Shown here one piece after another: positions 45,641 to 54,318 of a DNA stretch of 64,000 nt (position 1 is the stretch's first letter; every line of letters begins with the position of its first letter). The stretch lies in NCBI RefSeq assembly GCF_002250705.1, contig NZ_NMVP01000035.1, forward strand, positions 62,001 through 126,000. The letters are read 5' to 3'. The position numbers and the translations under genes are program-made. The DNA is from Enemella evansiae (GTDB lineage Bacteria; Actinomycetota; Actinomycetes; Propionibacteriales; Propionibacteriaceae). A model generated the notes under the pieces. That model searched no databases, was not told the DNA's origin, and was given only the letters and a program-made list of their open reading frames with translations.

Positions 45641-46940
45641 ACAGGAGGCGGCCGCACCGGCCGGTGGCGGGGTGATCGAGGACCAGCAACCTCCGCGCGC
45701 CGGCCGGGAACGGACCGACCCCACGGCGGTGGCCGCCCGGATCGACGAGGTGGTCGCCGAGCTGGAACCACGGCTGATCGCCTACCGCCGGGACATGCAC
45801 GCCCACCCCGAGCCGAGCCGCGAGGAGCACCGCACCACCGCCCGGATCCGCGGCGTACTCGAATCCCTCGACCTGGAACCCCAGGGGTTGGACGTGTCCA
45901 CCGGGCTCTACGTCGACGTGCTGCCGCGTGGCCAGCGCCGGACCCCGCGGATCGGGCTGCGCGCCGACATCGACGCCCTGCAGCTGCTGGACACCAAGGA
46001 CGTGCCCTACCGCTCGACCCACGAGGGTGTGGCGCACGCCTGCGGTCACGATGTGCACACCACCGTGCTGCTCGGTACCGCCGCGGTGCTGGCCCGGCTG
46101 CGTGACGAGGGGCTGCTGCAGCGCGGGGTACGCCTGCTCTTCCAGCCCGCGGAGGAGACCATCGGCGGCGCCAGCGACATGGTCGCCCAGGGTCTGCTCG
46201 ACGAGCTCCGCGAGGTGTACGCGCTGCACTGCGATCCGCGCACCGAGGTCGGCCGGGTCGCGCTGCGCACCGGTGCGATCACCTCGGCCTGCGACCGGTT
46301 CTCGGTCCGCTTCATCGGCCCCGGCGGGCACAGCTCCCGGCCGCACCTGTCGGCCGATCTGGTGATGGCGATCGGTGCGGTGATCACCGAGGTGCCCACC
46401 CTGCTGTCGCGGCGGATCGACCCGCGGGTCGGTGCCTCGATGGTCTGGGGTCAGGTGCGGGCCGGCAATGCCGCGAACGCGATCCCGGCCACCGGTGAGC
46501 TGTCCGGCACGCTGCGCTGCCTGCAGCTGGAGGGCTGGCAGCGGGCCCGGGATCTGGTCCCCGAACTGATCGCCCAGGTGGCCGTGCCCTACGGCGTCGA
46601 GGTCGAGGTGGACCGCTCCGAGGGCATCCCGCCGACGGTCAACCATCCCGGTGGCACGGCCCGGCTCGCCGAGGCGGTGCGCACCATGCTCGGTGTCGAC
46701 GGGGTGGGGGAGACCGAGCAGTCGCTGGGCGGGGAGGACTTCTCCGAGATGCTGCTGCGGGTGCCGGGTGCGCTCGGCCGGCTCGGCGTACGCCCCCTCG
46801 GCCAGCAGGACTGGCCCGATCTGCACCGCCCGGAGTTCGACGTCGACGAGCAGTGCCTGGCGATCGGGGTACGCGTGCTGTCCGCGCTGGTCGCGCTGCG
46901 CGGCGATCCGGCACCCCCGCGCAAGCGGCCCGCGAGCTGA
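45627..46940 (+). CDS. M20 family metal-dependent amidohydrolase
   Basis: 437 residues. Two-metal motifs are present: [48 protein letters not shown] and [15 protein letters not shown] with the catalytic Glu pair, then [16 protein letters not shown] in the lid domain and GGEDFSEML near the end. Closest types are the amidohydrolases that cut N-acyl or indole-3-acetyl amino acids and N-acetyl-diaminopimelate. The start at ATG 45627 lies inside the mutase gene, so translation is coupled. A functional link to the mutase is not obvious. Confidence 0.9.
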
Positions 46941-47051
46941 CCCCCGGCTGAGCGCACTCTCACCGACGGGTCGAGGTCAGGCCTCGCCAGTCGACGAAAC
47001 CCGGCTCTAGGCTGTGGGTGACACCACCCCCCGCTTCCCGAGGAGTCACCC

Positions 47052-49799
47052 ATGTCCCGCTGGTTCGCCCGCGGCCTGCTCAGTCTGGCCGCCGCCGGCG
47101 CCCTCGCCGCCGGTCTCGCCGGTCAGGCGTACGCCGCACCCCCGACCCCCGAACCGACCGACCGCCCGGACCCGGCCCTGCAGCAGGCGGTCCGCCGCGA
47201 TCTGGGCATCAGCTGGGAGGAATACCTGACGCGTGGCGCCCAGGCCGAACGGGCCAGCGAGCTGGACCGGCAACTGGCCGGCACCCCCGGGTATCGCGGG
47301 GTGGTGCTGCAGGGCAGCCAGATCGTGGTCACCGGTGACGGCAGCAAGGTCGACGGTGCGGCCCGCGCCAAGGGGGCCCGGGTGACCGCCGCCGGTCGGC
47401 GCGCCGCCAGCGCGGACCCGATGCTGCAGAAGTACCTCACCGAGGTGGGCCCGGACGGGCTGGCCGCGCTGCAGGTCACCGCCGACGGCTGGACGGTCAC
47501 CGTCGACCAGCCGGACCGGGCCCGGACCAACCGGTCCGGTCGTGCGGTCACCCCGCAGCAGTTCGCCGAGCAGAACCCGGGGGTCGAGGTGCGCGCGGGC
47601 CGGCCCGCCGAACGCCGCGCCGTGGTGCTCGGCGGCCAGGGCTGGGTCGGTACCCCGGCGGGGGTGCTCTGTTCGGTCGGTTTCGCCGGATTCGACACCA
47701 GCGGTCGGCAGGAGATGCTGACCGCCGGGCACTGCACCCGCGACAACAGCGTCGATCAGGCCTGGTTGGAGGCCGACCGCAGCCAGTTCCTGGGCAACCG
47801 CACCTTCTCCCAGTTCGGCGGGCCCAACAACGCCACCAACACCCAGTCCACCGCGGGCACCGACATCTCGATCTTCGGCGGCGCCCAGCAGGACCTCCGG
47901 CCGCTGGTGGACACCTACGGCGGCCAGTCCAAGGTCACCGGGGTGGTCACCCCGGTCGTCGGCGCCCCGGTCTGCGACTCCGGGCGGACCAGCCGATCCT
48001 GGCGCTGCAGCACGATCACCGGTGTCGGGCCGTTCGCGGTCTACGGCTTCCGCGGTGACGACGATGTCCGCTGGGTGAACGGCTTCGAGACCCCGATGAC
48101 CACCCTGGGCGGTGATTCCGGCGGTTCGATGGTCAGCGGGCTGAAGGCCGTCGGGGTGCTCAGCGCCGGCGGCAACTACGGCGGTGTCGAATACTCCTTC
48201 GGCTCCGATCTGGCCGTCTACCGGCAGCAGCTGGGCCGCCAGATCGAGATCTATCTGGGTACGCCGTCCGCGCCGCCCGCCGCGCCGGGCAGCACGGTCA
48301 CCGGCCGGGTGCCGGTGGATCGCGGGGACACCATCGCCCCGGGTACCACCGTGCGGGTGGACGGTGCGAACGGGACCGTCGCCCAGGTGGCCGCCGACGG
48401 CAGCTTCACCTTCACCGCGCCGAGCAACGGCACCGCGGTCACGCTGACCGTGCAGAACGGTTTCAGCCGCTCCGGCAGCTTCACCTGGGACCCGCGCTAC
48501 GGTTCGGCGACCGGCCCGCGCAACTGCGGGCTGCGCGACGGCGGCTGCTTCCAGAACTTCGTCACCGGGGCGGTCTACTCGTCGCCGAACTCCGGTGAGC
48601 ACCAGGTCAGGGGCCGGATCTATGACAAGTGGGGTTCGCTCGGCTGGGAGAACGGCCGGCTCGGCTACCCGACCGGTGACGAACAGTGCGGACTCGCCGG
48701 TGGCGGCTGCTACCAGCAGTTCCAGGGCGGGCGGATCTACTGGAGCCTGCCGACCGATGCGCACCCGGTCTGGGGCGAGATCGGCAAGGAATACCAGGCC
48801 GTCGGCGCCGAACAGAGCACCCTGAAGTATCCGACCGGTGATGAGATCTGCGGCCTGCGCGACGGCGGCTGCCGGCAGGAGTTCACCGGCGGCAGCATCG
48901 GTTGGAGCGCGAAGACCGGCGCGCACGCGGTCTGGGGCCGGATCGCCGAGCGGTGGAACAACCTCGGCGCCCAGAACGGCATGCTCGGCTGGCCCACCAG
49001 CGGCGAGATGTGCGGGTTGAGCGAGGGTGGTTGCTGGCAGCGGTTCAGCGAGGGCCGGATGTACTACACCCCGCAGCTCGGCGCCAACCCGATCAAGGGC
49101 GCCATCGGGCAGAAGTGGGATGCGACCGGTTTCGAGAACGGCACCCTCGGTTATCCGACCGGGCAGGAATACTGCGGACTCGCCGGAAACGGTTGCCTGC
49201 AACGATTCCAGCGCGGCTCGATCTATTGGAGCCCGGCCACCGGGGCGTACTGGATCCGCGGCGCGATCCGGGACACCTGGGGTGCCAACGGCTGGGAGGC
49301 CGGCCGGCTCGGTTACCCGACCAGCGATGAGCAGTGCTGGATCGCCGGCGGCTGCTTCCAGACCTTCACCGGCGGCTCGATCTATTGGAGCGGCCCCTCG
49401 GGTGCCTGGCCGGTCTGGGGCGCGATCCGCGAATACTGGGGTGCGAACGGCTGGGAGGCCGGTCGCTTCGGCTACCCGACCTCCGGGGAGAGCTGCACCA
49501 ACTCCGGTACGCCCCAGGCGGTCTGCCGGCAGAGTTTCCAGAAGGGCACCATCACCGACCCCGTCCCCGACGCCCACGCCGACCCCGCTGCATCCGGTCG
49601 ACCAGAAGTACGCCGACCTGGGCGGTGCCGCTGGTTTCCTCGGCCAGCCCACCATGGGCCTGGCCTGCGGGCTGAAGGACGGCGGCTGTTTCCGGCACTA
49701 CCAGGGCGGCTCGATCTATTGGACCCAGGCCACCGGGGCACATTTCACCCGCGGTCTGATCAAGGATCTCTGGGCCCGGCAGGGCTGGGAGACCGGTGA
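47052..49799 (+). CDS. Secreted S1 protease with LGFP repeats, first frame (frameshifted)
   Basis: Signal peptide to AGQAYA (about 28), an alpha-lytic-type prodomain (about 45-190), then an S1 domain with TAGHC, GTDISIFG and LGGDSGGSMV (the His, Asp and Ser triad) over about 200-400, a short Ig-like segment, and six LGFP-type repeats (for example LGYPTGDEQCGLAGGGCYQQFQGG). Around 49555 the frame leaves the repeat pattern at GTIT and continues as an unrelated Arg/Pro-rich tail to 49799. The other frame carries the Pro-Thr linker and eight more repeats. A one-base change near 49555 would restore a protein of about 1280 residues. GAGGAGTCACCC precedes the ATG. Confidence 0.8.
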   Translation: MSRWFARGLLSLAAAGALAAGLAGQAYAAPPTPEPTDRPDPALQQAVRRDLGISWEEYLTRGAQAERASELDRQLAGTPGYRGVVLQGSQIVVTGDGSKVDGAARAKGARVTAAGRRAASADPMLQKYLTEVGPDGLAALQVTADGWTVTVDQPDRARTNRSGRAVTPQQFAEQNPGVEVRAGRPAERRAVVLGGQGWVGTPAGVLCSVGFAGFDTSGRQEMLTAGHCTRDNSVDQAWLEADRSQFLGNRTFSQFGGPNNATNTQSTAGTDISIFGGAQQDLRPLVDTYGGQSKVTGVVTPVVGAPVCDSGRTSRSWRCSTITGVGPFAVYGFRGDDDVRWVNGFETPMTTLGGDSGGSMVSGLKAVGVLSAGGNYGGVEYSFGSDLAVYRQQLGRQIEIYLGTPSAPPAAPGSTVTGRVPVDRGDTIAPGTTVRVDGANGTVAQVAADGSFTFTAPSNGTAVTLTVQNGFSRSGSFTWDPRYGSATGPRNCGLRDGGCFQNFVTGAVYSSPNSGEHQVRGRIYDKWGSLGWENGRLGYPTGDEQCGLAGGGCYQQFQGGRIYWSLPTDAHPVWGEIGKEYQAVGAEQSTLKYPTGDEICGLRDGGCRQEFTGGSIGWSAKTGAHAVWGRIAERWNNLGAQNGMLGWPTSGEMCGLSEGGCWQRFSEGRMYYTPQLGANPIKGAIGQKWDATGFENGTLGYPTGQEYCGLAGNGCLQRFQRGSIYWSPATGAYWIRGAIRDTWGANGWEAGRLGYPTSDEQCWIAGGCFQTFTGGSIYWSGPSGAWPVWGAIREYWGANGWEAGRFGYPTSGESCTNSGTPQAVCRQSFQKGTITDPVPDAHADPAASGRPEVRRPGRCRWFPRPAHHGPGLRAEGRRLFPALPGRLDLLDPGHRGTFHPRSDQGSLGPAGLGDR

Positions 49800-50901
49800 G
49801 CTCGGCTATCCGACCATCGACGAGTTCTGCATGAAGGACGGCTGCTTCCAGGGATTCCAGGGCGGGGACATCTACTATTCGCCCGCCGGTGGCACCCATG
49901 TGGTGCCCCAACGGGTCTGGGGCACTTATGTCTCGGCCGGGGGAGCCAGCGGGCTCCTCGGTTACCCGACCGGTGACCTCAACTGCGGCCTGGTCCGCGG
50001 CGGTTGTTTCCAGACTTTCCAGAAGGGATCGATCTACTGGTCGCCGGAGACCGGGGCGCAGTGGATCCGCGGCGCGATCGCCCAGAAGTGGGGTTCGCTC
50101 GGCTGGGAGACCGGTTTCCTGGGTTACCCGACCAGCAATGAGCAGTGCTGGATCGCCGGCGGCTGCTTCCAGAACTTCCAGGGCGGCAAGATCTATTGGA
50201 GCCTGAGCAGCGGTGCGCACTTCGTCCGCGGCTCCATCTTCGACCGCTGGGGTCAGCTCGGCTGGGAGAACGGCTTCGGCTTCCCGACCAGTGATGAGAA
50301 CTGCGGGCTGCGCGACGGCGGTTGCTTCCAGACCTTCGGCAAGGGTTCGATCTACTGGTCCCCGCGGACCGGCGCCCAGGAGGTACGCGGGGCGATCGCC
50401 GACAAGTGGGGATCGCTCGGCTGGGAGACCGGCTTCCTCGGCTACCCGACCAGCGGCGAGTTCTGCGGCCTGCGGGCCGGTGGCTGCGGCCAGCGGTTCC
50501 AGAACGGCTCGATCTACTGGTCGCCCAACACCGGTGCGCACTTCGTCAAGGGCGCGATCCGCGAGGAGTGGGGTCGCTACGGTTGGGAGCAGGACTTCGG
50601 CTACCCGACCACCGACGAGATCTGCGGGATGAAGAACGGTGGCTGCCGACAGGTCTTCGAGGGCAACGACCACATCTACTGGTCGCCGCAGACCCCTGCC
50701 TCGGCCGTGCCCCAGGAGTTCATGGAGCCCTGGGGACGCTACGGCTGGGAGACCGGCCGGCTCGGCTACCCGCTGAACCCCTATGTCCAGGATCTGCCGG
50801 ACGGGCGCACCGAGTTCGGGGTCCAGTACCAGGGTGGCTGGATCTTCTACCAGTTCCGGGACTGGAACAACCTCGGCCCGGCGCAGGTCCAGTGGCGCTG
50901 A
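49552..50901 (+). pseudogene. Second-frame part of the LGFP protease gene (linker and eight repeats)
   Basis: This frame has no start of its own; it begins in the linker SPTPSPTPTPTPL and runs through eight LGFP-type repeats, from LGQPTMGLACGLKDGGC to LGYPLNPYV, ending DWNNLGPAQVQWR. It is +1 to the upstream protease frame. It may be the rest of one broken gene, the tail of a second LGFP gene fused by deletion, or an assembly error in near-identical repeats. A ribosome shift at the Pro-Thr linker is less likely. Confidence 0.7.
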
Positions 50902-50910
50902 CCTGCTGAA

Positions 50911-50967
50911 CCGACAGCGACGGGCCACCGGGGCGTACGCCTCCCGGCGGCCCGTCTCGCTGTTCGG
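50911..50967 (+). terminator. Long hairpin after the LGFP array
   Basis: CCGACAGCGACGGGCC pairs, with small bulges, with GGCCCGTCTCGCTGTTCGG, and CCGGG/CCCGG extends the stem around GCGTACGCCT. It starts ten bases past the stop. Confidence 0.65.
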
Positions 50968-51010
50968 GGAATATTCCCTCATGATTTGCCCGTTCCCGGC
51001 ATGACCCGCG

Positions 51011-51016
51011 TATGAT
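51011..51016 (+). promoter_or_regulatory. Candidate -10 box for terC
   Basis: TATGAT with TTGCCC 19 bases upstream, about 120 bases before the terC start. The leader in between holds no recognised riboswitch. Confidence 0.35.
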
Positions 51017-51137
51017 TGACAGGTCAACATCCGCTGCAACTTCACGCTGAAGGCAGCGGCCCCCATCCGGACGGCCGACCAACGAACTCAAGACACACCG
51101 GTGGCGTACTGCCTCTGCGCGCCGGTCGAGGAGAGCT

Positions 51138-52337
51138 GTGGTCCCCACCTGGGTCTGGATCGCGACCATCGTCGGCATCGTCGCGCTCCTGCTTTTCGAC
51201 TTCTTCTTCCATGTCCGCAAGGCGCACACCCCGACGCTGCGTGAGGCCTCGATCTGGTCGGCGCTCTATGTCGGCATCGCGATCCTCTTCGGTATCGGCG
51301 TCTGGATCTTCGGCGGCACCGACATGGGCCAGGAGTACTTCGCCGGCTACGTGACCGAGAAGGCGTTGTCGGTGGACAACCTGTTCGTCTTCCTGATCAT
51401 CATGGCGAGCTTCAAGGTGCCGCGCGCGGACCAGCAGAAGGTGCTGCTGTTCGGCATCGTGTTCTCCCTGATCGCCCGGACCGCGTTCATCGCCGTCGGC
51501 GCCGCGCTGATCAACAGCTTCGCCTGGATCTTCTACCTCTTCGGGCTGATCCTGATCCTGACCGCCGGCAATCTGCTGAAGAAGGAGGCGCAGGACGAGG
51601 ACGACGACGATGAGGCCAACAACTTCATCATCCGGATCGCGCGCCGCTTCCTGCACACCTCCGACGAGTACGACGGCGACAAGCTCTTCACCGTCAAGGA
51701 CGGCAAGAAGATGCTCACCCCGATGCTGCTGGTGATGGTGGCGATCGGTGGCACCGACATCCTCTTCGCGCTGGACTCGATCCCGGCGATCTTCGGGCTC
51801 ACCCAGAACGTCTTCATCGTGTTCACCGCGACCGCGTTCTCGCTGCTCGGCCTGCGCCAGCTGTACTTCCTGATCGACGGACTGCTGGACCGGCTCATCT
51901 ACCTGTCCTACGGGCTGGCCGCGATCCTGGGCTTCATCGGCGTCAAGCTGATCCTGCACGCCCTGCACGAGAACAACGTGCCGTTCATCAACGACGGCGA
52001 GAAGGTCAACGTCGTCGAGATCACCACCGGCCTGTCGCTGAGCGTGATCATCGGCGTCCTGGCCGTCACCGTGATCGCCTCCCTGCTCAGCCCCAAGGGC
52101 CGGGCACTGAGCATCGCCAAGAACGCCCGGCGCCATGCCCAGCAGTACCTGGATGCCGACTACGAGTCCGATCCTGCGCTGCGGGAGAAGAACTACCAGA
52201 AGCTGCTGGAGGAGGAGCGGCAGTTCCGCGAGCTCGATGAGAAGCAGCGGGTCTGGGTGAAGGATCACGAGCAGGAGACCGCGGAGCTGATCGCCGAGGC
52301 GCATCGCGAACACGATCGGGCCGAGACCCAGTCGTGA
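51138..52337 (+). CDS. TerC family membrane protein
   Basis: 399 residues with about nine transmembrane helices. TerC signatures are FAGYVTEKALSVDNLFVFLIIMASF (the conserved Asp-Asn in a helix) and IGGTDILFALDSIPAIFGLTQNVFIVFTATAFSLLGLRQLYFLI. The inter-domain loop EDDDDEANN is acidic and cytoplasmic, and the C-terminal ~70 residues are charged and helical. TerC proteins export Mn2+ during or after secretion and affect tellurite resistance. AGGAGAGCTG precedes the GTG start. Confidence 0.93.
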   Translation: MVPTWVWIATIVGIVALLLFDFFFHVRKAHTPTLREASIWSALYVGIAILFGIGVWIFGGTDMGQEYFAGYVTEKALSVDNLFVFLIIMASFKVPRADQQKVLLFGIVFSLIARTAFIAVGAALINSFAWIFYLFGLILILTAGNLLKKEAQDEDDDDEANNFIIRIARRFLHTSDEYDGDKLFTVKDGKKMLTPMLLVMVAIGGTDILFALDSIPAIFGLTQNVFIVFTATAFSLLGLRQLYFLIDGLLDRLIYLSYGLAAILGFIGVKLILHALHENNVPFINDGEKVNVVEITTGLSLSVIIGVLAVTVIASLLSPKGRALSIAKNARRHAQQYLDADYESDPALREKNYQKLLEEERQFRELDEKQRVWVKDHEQETAELIAEAHREHDRAETQS

Positions 52338-52343
52338 GATGAT
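52338..52343 (+). promoter_or_regulatory. -10-like element for the DUF2207-like gene
   Basis: GATGAT lies seven bases before the GTG at 52351, overlapping the end region of terC. Confidence 0.3.
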
Positions 52344-52350
52344 CCGGTAG

Positions 52351-53583
52351 GTGAACGTGGTCATCGTCGCCGTCGGCGTCCTGCTCCTGCTGGTCGCCGT
52401 CACGGTCGCCGTCGTCGCCTGGCAGCGGAGCCGGGATGAGATCTTCATCGGTCCCACTCCCGGCCTGCTGCCGGCGCCCGGCCAGCCGGTCCGCGTCGAA
52501 CGGGTGCGGCCTGGCCGGGAGTACGCCGGGGCGGTGGCGGTGCAGTTCCAGCCGCCGCGCGATCTGGCGCCCGGGCTGGTCGGCACCATCGTCGACGGGC
52601 ACGCCGAGATGCGCGATGTCACCGCCACCATCATCGATCTCGCGGTCCGCGGGTTCCTGCGGATCCAGTCGGTGGGTGCCCCGGAGGCGGGGCAGCAGGA
52701 CGGCCGCGGCAGGGGCCGGAAGGCCAAGCAGGACTGGATTCTGGAGGCGCTGCCCAATCCGCCGGCCGATGCTCGGCCGTTCGAGGCGGCGCTGCTGCGC
52801 GGCCTGTTCCGCACCGGACCCAGGGTGCGGATGTCCGATCTGCAGGCGGGCGCCGGTCAGGCGATGCGCGAGGCCCAGGTGGACCTCTACCGGCAGGTCG
52901 TCGCCAACGGCTGGTATCCGCGGCATCCCGCCGCCTCCGGTGGCAAGCTGCGCATCTGGGGCACCCTGTTGCTCATCCTCGGTCTGATCGCGGGGCTGCT
53001 CACCGTCTCCCTGGCGCTCACCCTGCGGGCGGAGTGGTGGGCGCTGGCCGGCCCGATCGCGGCCGTCGTCGGCGGCCTGGTGCTGCTGCTGGTCGGGCGC
53101 CGGGCCCGGGTCGGGCGCACCGCCACCGGGACCGCGGTCGCGATCCAGGCCCGCGGGTTCAAGCAGTATCTGACCACCGCCGAGGCCGATCAGATCCGCT
53201 TCGAGGAGGCCTCGGAGATCTTCAGCCGCTATCTGCCCTACGCGATCGTCTTCGGCGTCGCGGACCACTGGGCGAAGGTGTTCGGCGAGGTCGCGAAGCG
53301 CTACCAGGCCCAGCTCGGGGTGGCCGGTGGTTACACCGCCGGCGACGCGCTGTTCGACCTGATGTGGTTCGATCTGCTCACCGACGGCGACCTCGACCTG
53401 TTCAACCTGCCGGAACTCTTCGGCGGTCTGGACATCGGTGACGCCGGGATCGGTGACGTGCTGAGCGGCTTCACCGACAGCGTGGACAGCTTCGTCGACT
53501 CCGCGAACGGTTTCGACCTCCCCGACCTCGGCGGCTGCGACGGCTGCGACCTCGACCTCGGTGGCTGCGACGGTTGCGGCTGA
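52351..53583 (+). CDS. DUF2207-type membrane protein with Cys repeats at the C-terminus
   Basis: 410 residues. One N-terminal helix (VVIVAVGVLLLLVAVTVAVVAW), a cytoplasmic winged-helix-like segment (ATIIDLAVRGFLRIQ), two adjacent helices at about 208-248, and the segment AIQARGFKQYLTTAEADQIRFEEASEIFSRYLPYAIVFGVADHWAKVFGEV that marks the DUF2207 C-terminal domain. The usual N-terminal extracellular domain is missing. The end is Asp/Gly/Cys-rich with LGGCDGCDLDLGGCDGCG, a possible metal site. Function unknown. Its start is 13 bases past terC. Confidence 0.78.
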   Translation: MNVVIVAVGVLLLLVAVTVAVVAWQRSRDEIFIGPTPGLLPAPGQPVRVERVRPGREYAGAVAVQFQPPRDLAPGLVGTIVDGHAEMRDVTATIIDLAVRGFLRIQSVGAPEAGQQDGRGRGRKAKQDWILEALPNPPADARPFEAALLRGLFRTGPRVRMSDLQAGAGQAMREAQVDLYRQVVANGWYPRHPAASGGKLRIWGTLLLILGLIAGLLTVSLALTLRAEWWALAGPIAAVVGGLVLLLVGRRARVGRTATGTAVAIQARGFKQYLTTAEADQIRFEEASEIFSRYLPYAIVFGVADHWAKVFGEVAKRYQAQLGVAGGYTAGDALFDLMWFDLLTDGDLDLFNLPELFGGLDIGDAGIGDVLSGFTDSVDSFVDSANGFDLPDLGGCDGCDLDLGGCDGCG

Positions 53584-53593
53584 GCCCCCGCCA

Positions 53594-53709
53594 CGTTCAT
53601 CGAGTGGCTCGCGCAGCGAGCGCCCCACCACGTTCATCGAGTAGCTCGCGCAGCGAGCGGCCCCGCCACGTTCATCGAGTAGCTCGCGCAGCGAGCGTGT
53701 CGAGATGAA
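53594..53709. repeat. Dispersed palindromic repeat, three tandem copies
   Basis: GTTCATCGAGT(A/G)GCTCGCGCAGCGAGC occurs three times from 53594; the last is complete to CGTGTCGAGATGAAC. The arms here are GCTCGC and GCGAGC, different from the CCAT/ATGG type elsewhere, but still paired. Confidence 0.75.
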
Positions 53710-53763
53710 CCCGTACGCCGGTTGAGCGAGCGAGGTACGAGCGAGTCGAAGCCAGCGCCCGTG

Positions 53764-53833
53764 GTGAAACCACCCCTACTTGCGTGAAACCCCCACTGCA
53801 GCAGGGGTTTCGAGCACCGGAGGGTGGTTTCAC
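53764..53833. repeat. Nested palindrome built from GTGAAACC units
   Basis: GTGAAACCACCC (53764-53775) pairs with GGGTGGTTTCAC (53822-53833), and GAAACCCC/GGGGTTTC pair inside. It is a 70-base double inverted repeat with no match elsewhere in this window. Confidence 0.7.
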
Positions 53834-53853
53834 GGGAGCCACCGGTTGGTGCG

Positions 53854-53916
53854 GTTCATCTCGACACGCCGACCATTGCTCCGCTGGCGCTCCGCATGGT
53901 CGGCTACTCGATGAAC
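53854..53916. repeat. Dispersed palindromic repeat, with a partial second copy
   Basis: A complete copy with flanks GTTCATCTCGACAC and CTACTCGATGAAC and arms GCCGACCAT/ATGGTCGGC. Its right end is repeated at 53940-53958. Confidence 0.7.
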
Positions 53917-54049
53917 GTGGGGGAGGCCGCTCGGCGTGGTCGGCTACTCGATGAACGTGGGTGCTGCGATAAATCGGATGCGCGGCCCGGGAGTGCGGCT
54001 CATACTGGATGAGTCGCGGAGCGGCCGGGCCGGAGGAGCTCGGTTACCT

Positions 54050-54140
54050 CTGTCACAGGATGAAAAGGCCGCGGGTTCGACTCCCGCCCACCTTCGGGTG
54101 CGTAGCTCAGTGGTAGAGCATTTCACTTCCGGGAGCCATC
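54050..54140 (+). ncRNA. yrlA: Candidate YrlA-type Y RNA with tRNA-like module
   Basis: In order: a T-arm GCGGG-TTCGACT-CCCGC (54071-54087), a short acceptor-like hairpin CACC-TTCG-GGTG (54089-54100), and a D-arm GCTC-AGTGGTA-GAGC (54105-54119). Outside these, GGATGAAA (54058-54065) pairs with TTTCA-CT-TCC (54121-54130) leaving a two-base bulge, where a tRNA would have its anticodon arm. This permuted order, T-arm before D-arm with a closed acceptor end, is the layout described for YrlA RNAs, which bind Ro60/Rsr. The Rsr gene starts 179 bases after the T-D module. The true ends are unknown and a promoter was not seen. Confidence 0.7.
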
Positions 54141-54181
54141 ACCATGCCCGGCCGTTCGCGACAGGTGCGGGCCGACGATGA

Positions 54182-54230
54182 TCGGTTATCTGGCATACCT
54201 GGTTCGATTCCACTCTCGCCCATTCGGCGG
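54182..54230 (+). ncRNA. Second T-arm-like segment, possible Y RNA relative or remnant
   Basis: TCGGTTATCTGGCATACC is followed by GGTTCGATTCC (a T-loop sequence with a 3-bp stem) and a CGCC-CATTC-GGCG hairpin. The order of TCGGTTA, T-loop and capped hairpin matches the 5' half of the Y RNA candidate upstream, but no D-arm follows. Confidence 0.35.
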
Positions 54231-54318
54231 GGATTCCGGTCGTCACACCCATGCCCGCACCGCCCAACAATCCAAGCACCATTGACCAATCACCGAGCAC
54301 CGTGGAGGAGGAACCACC

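Noticed and set aside
51017..51137. Mn2+ (yybP-ykoY) riboswitch before terC
   Set aside because: The conserved loop sequences of that riboswitch could not be found in the leader.
53584..54040. Insertion sequence or integrated element
   Set aside because: Only short palindromic repeats were found; no transposase, integrase or target duplication is visible.
54071..54130. Ordinary tRNA genes or tRNA fragments
   Set aside because: The T-arm comes before the D-arm with a closed TTCG hairpin between them and there is no anticodon arm. The order fits a Y RNA, not two broken tRNAs.
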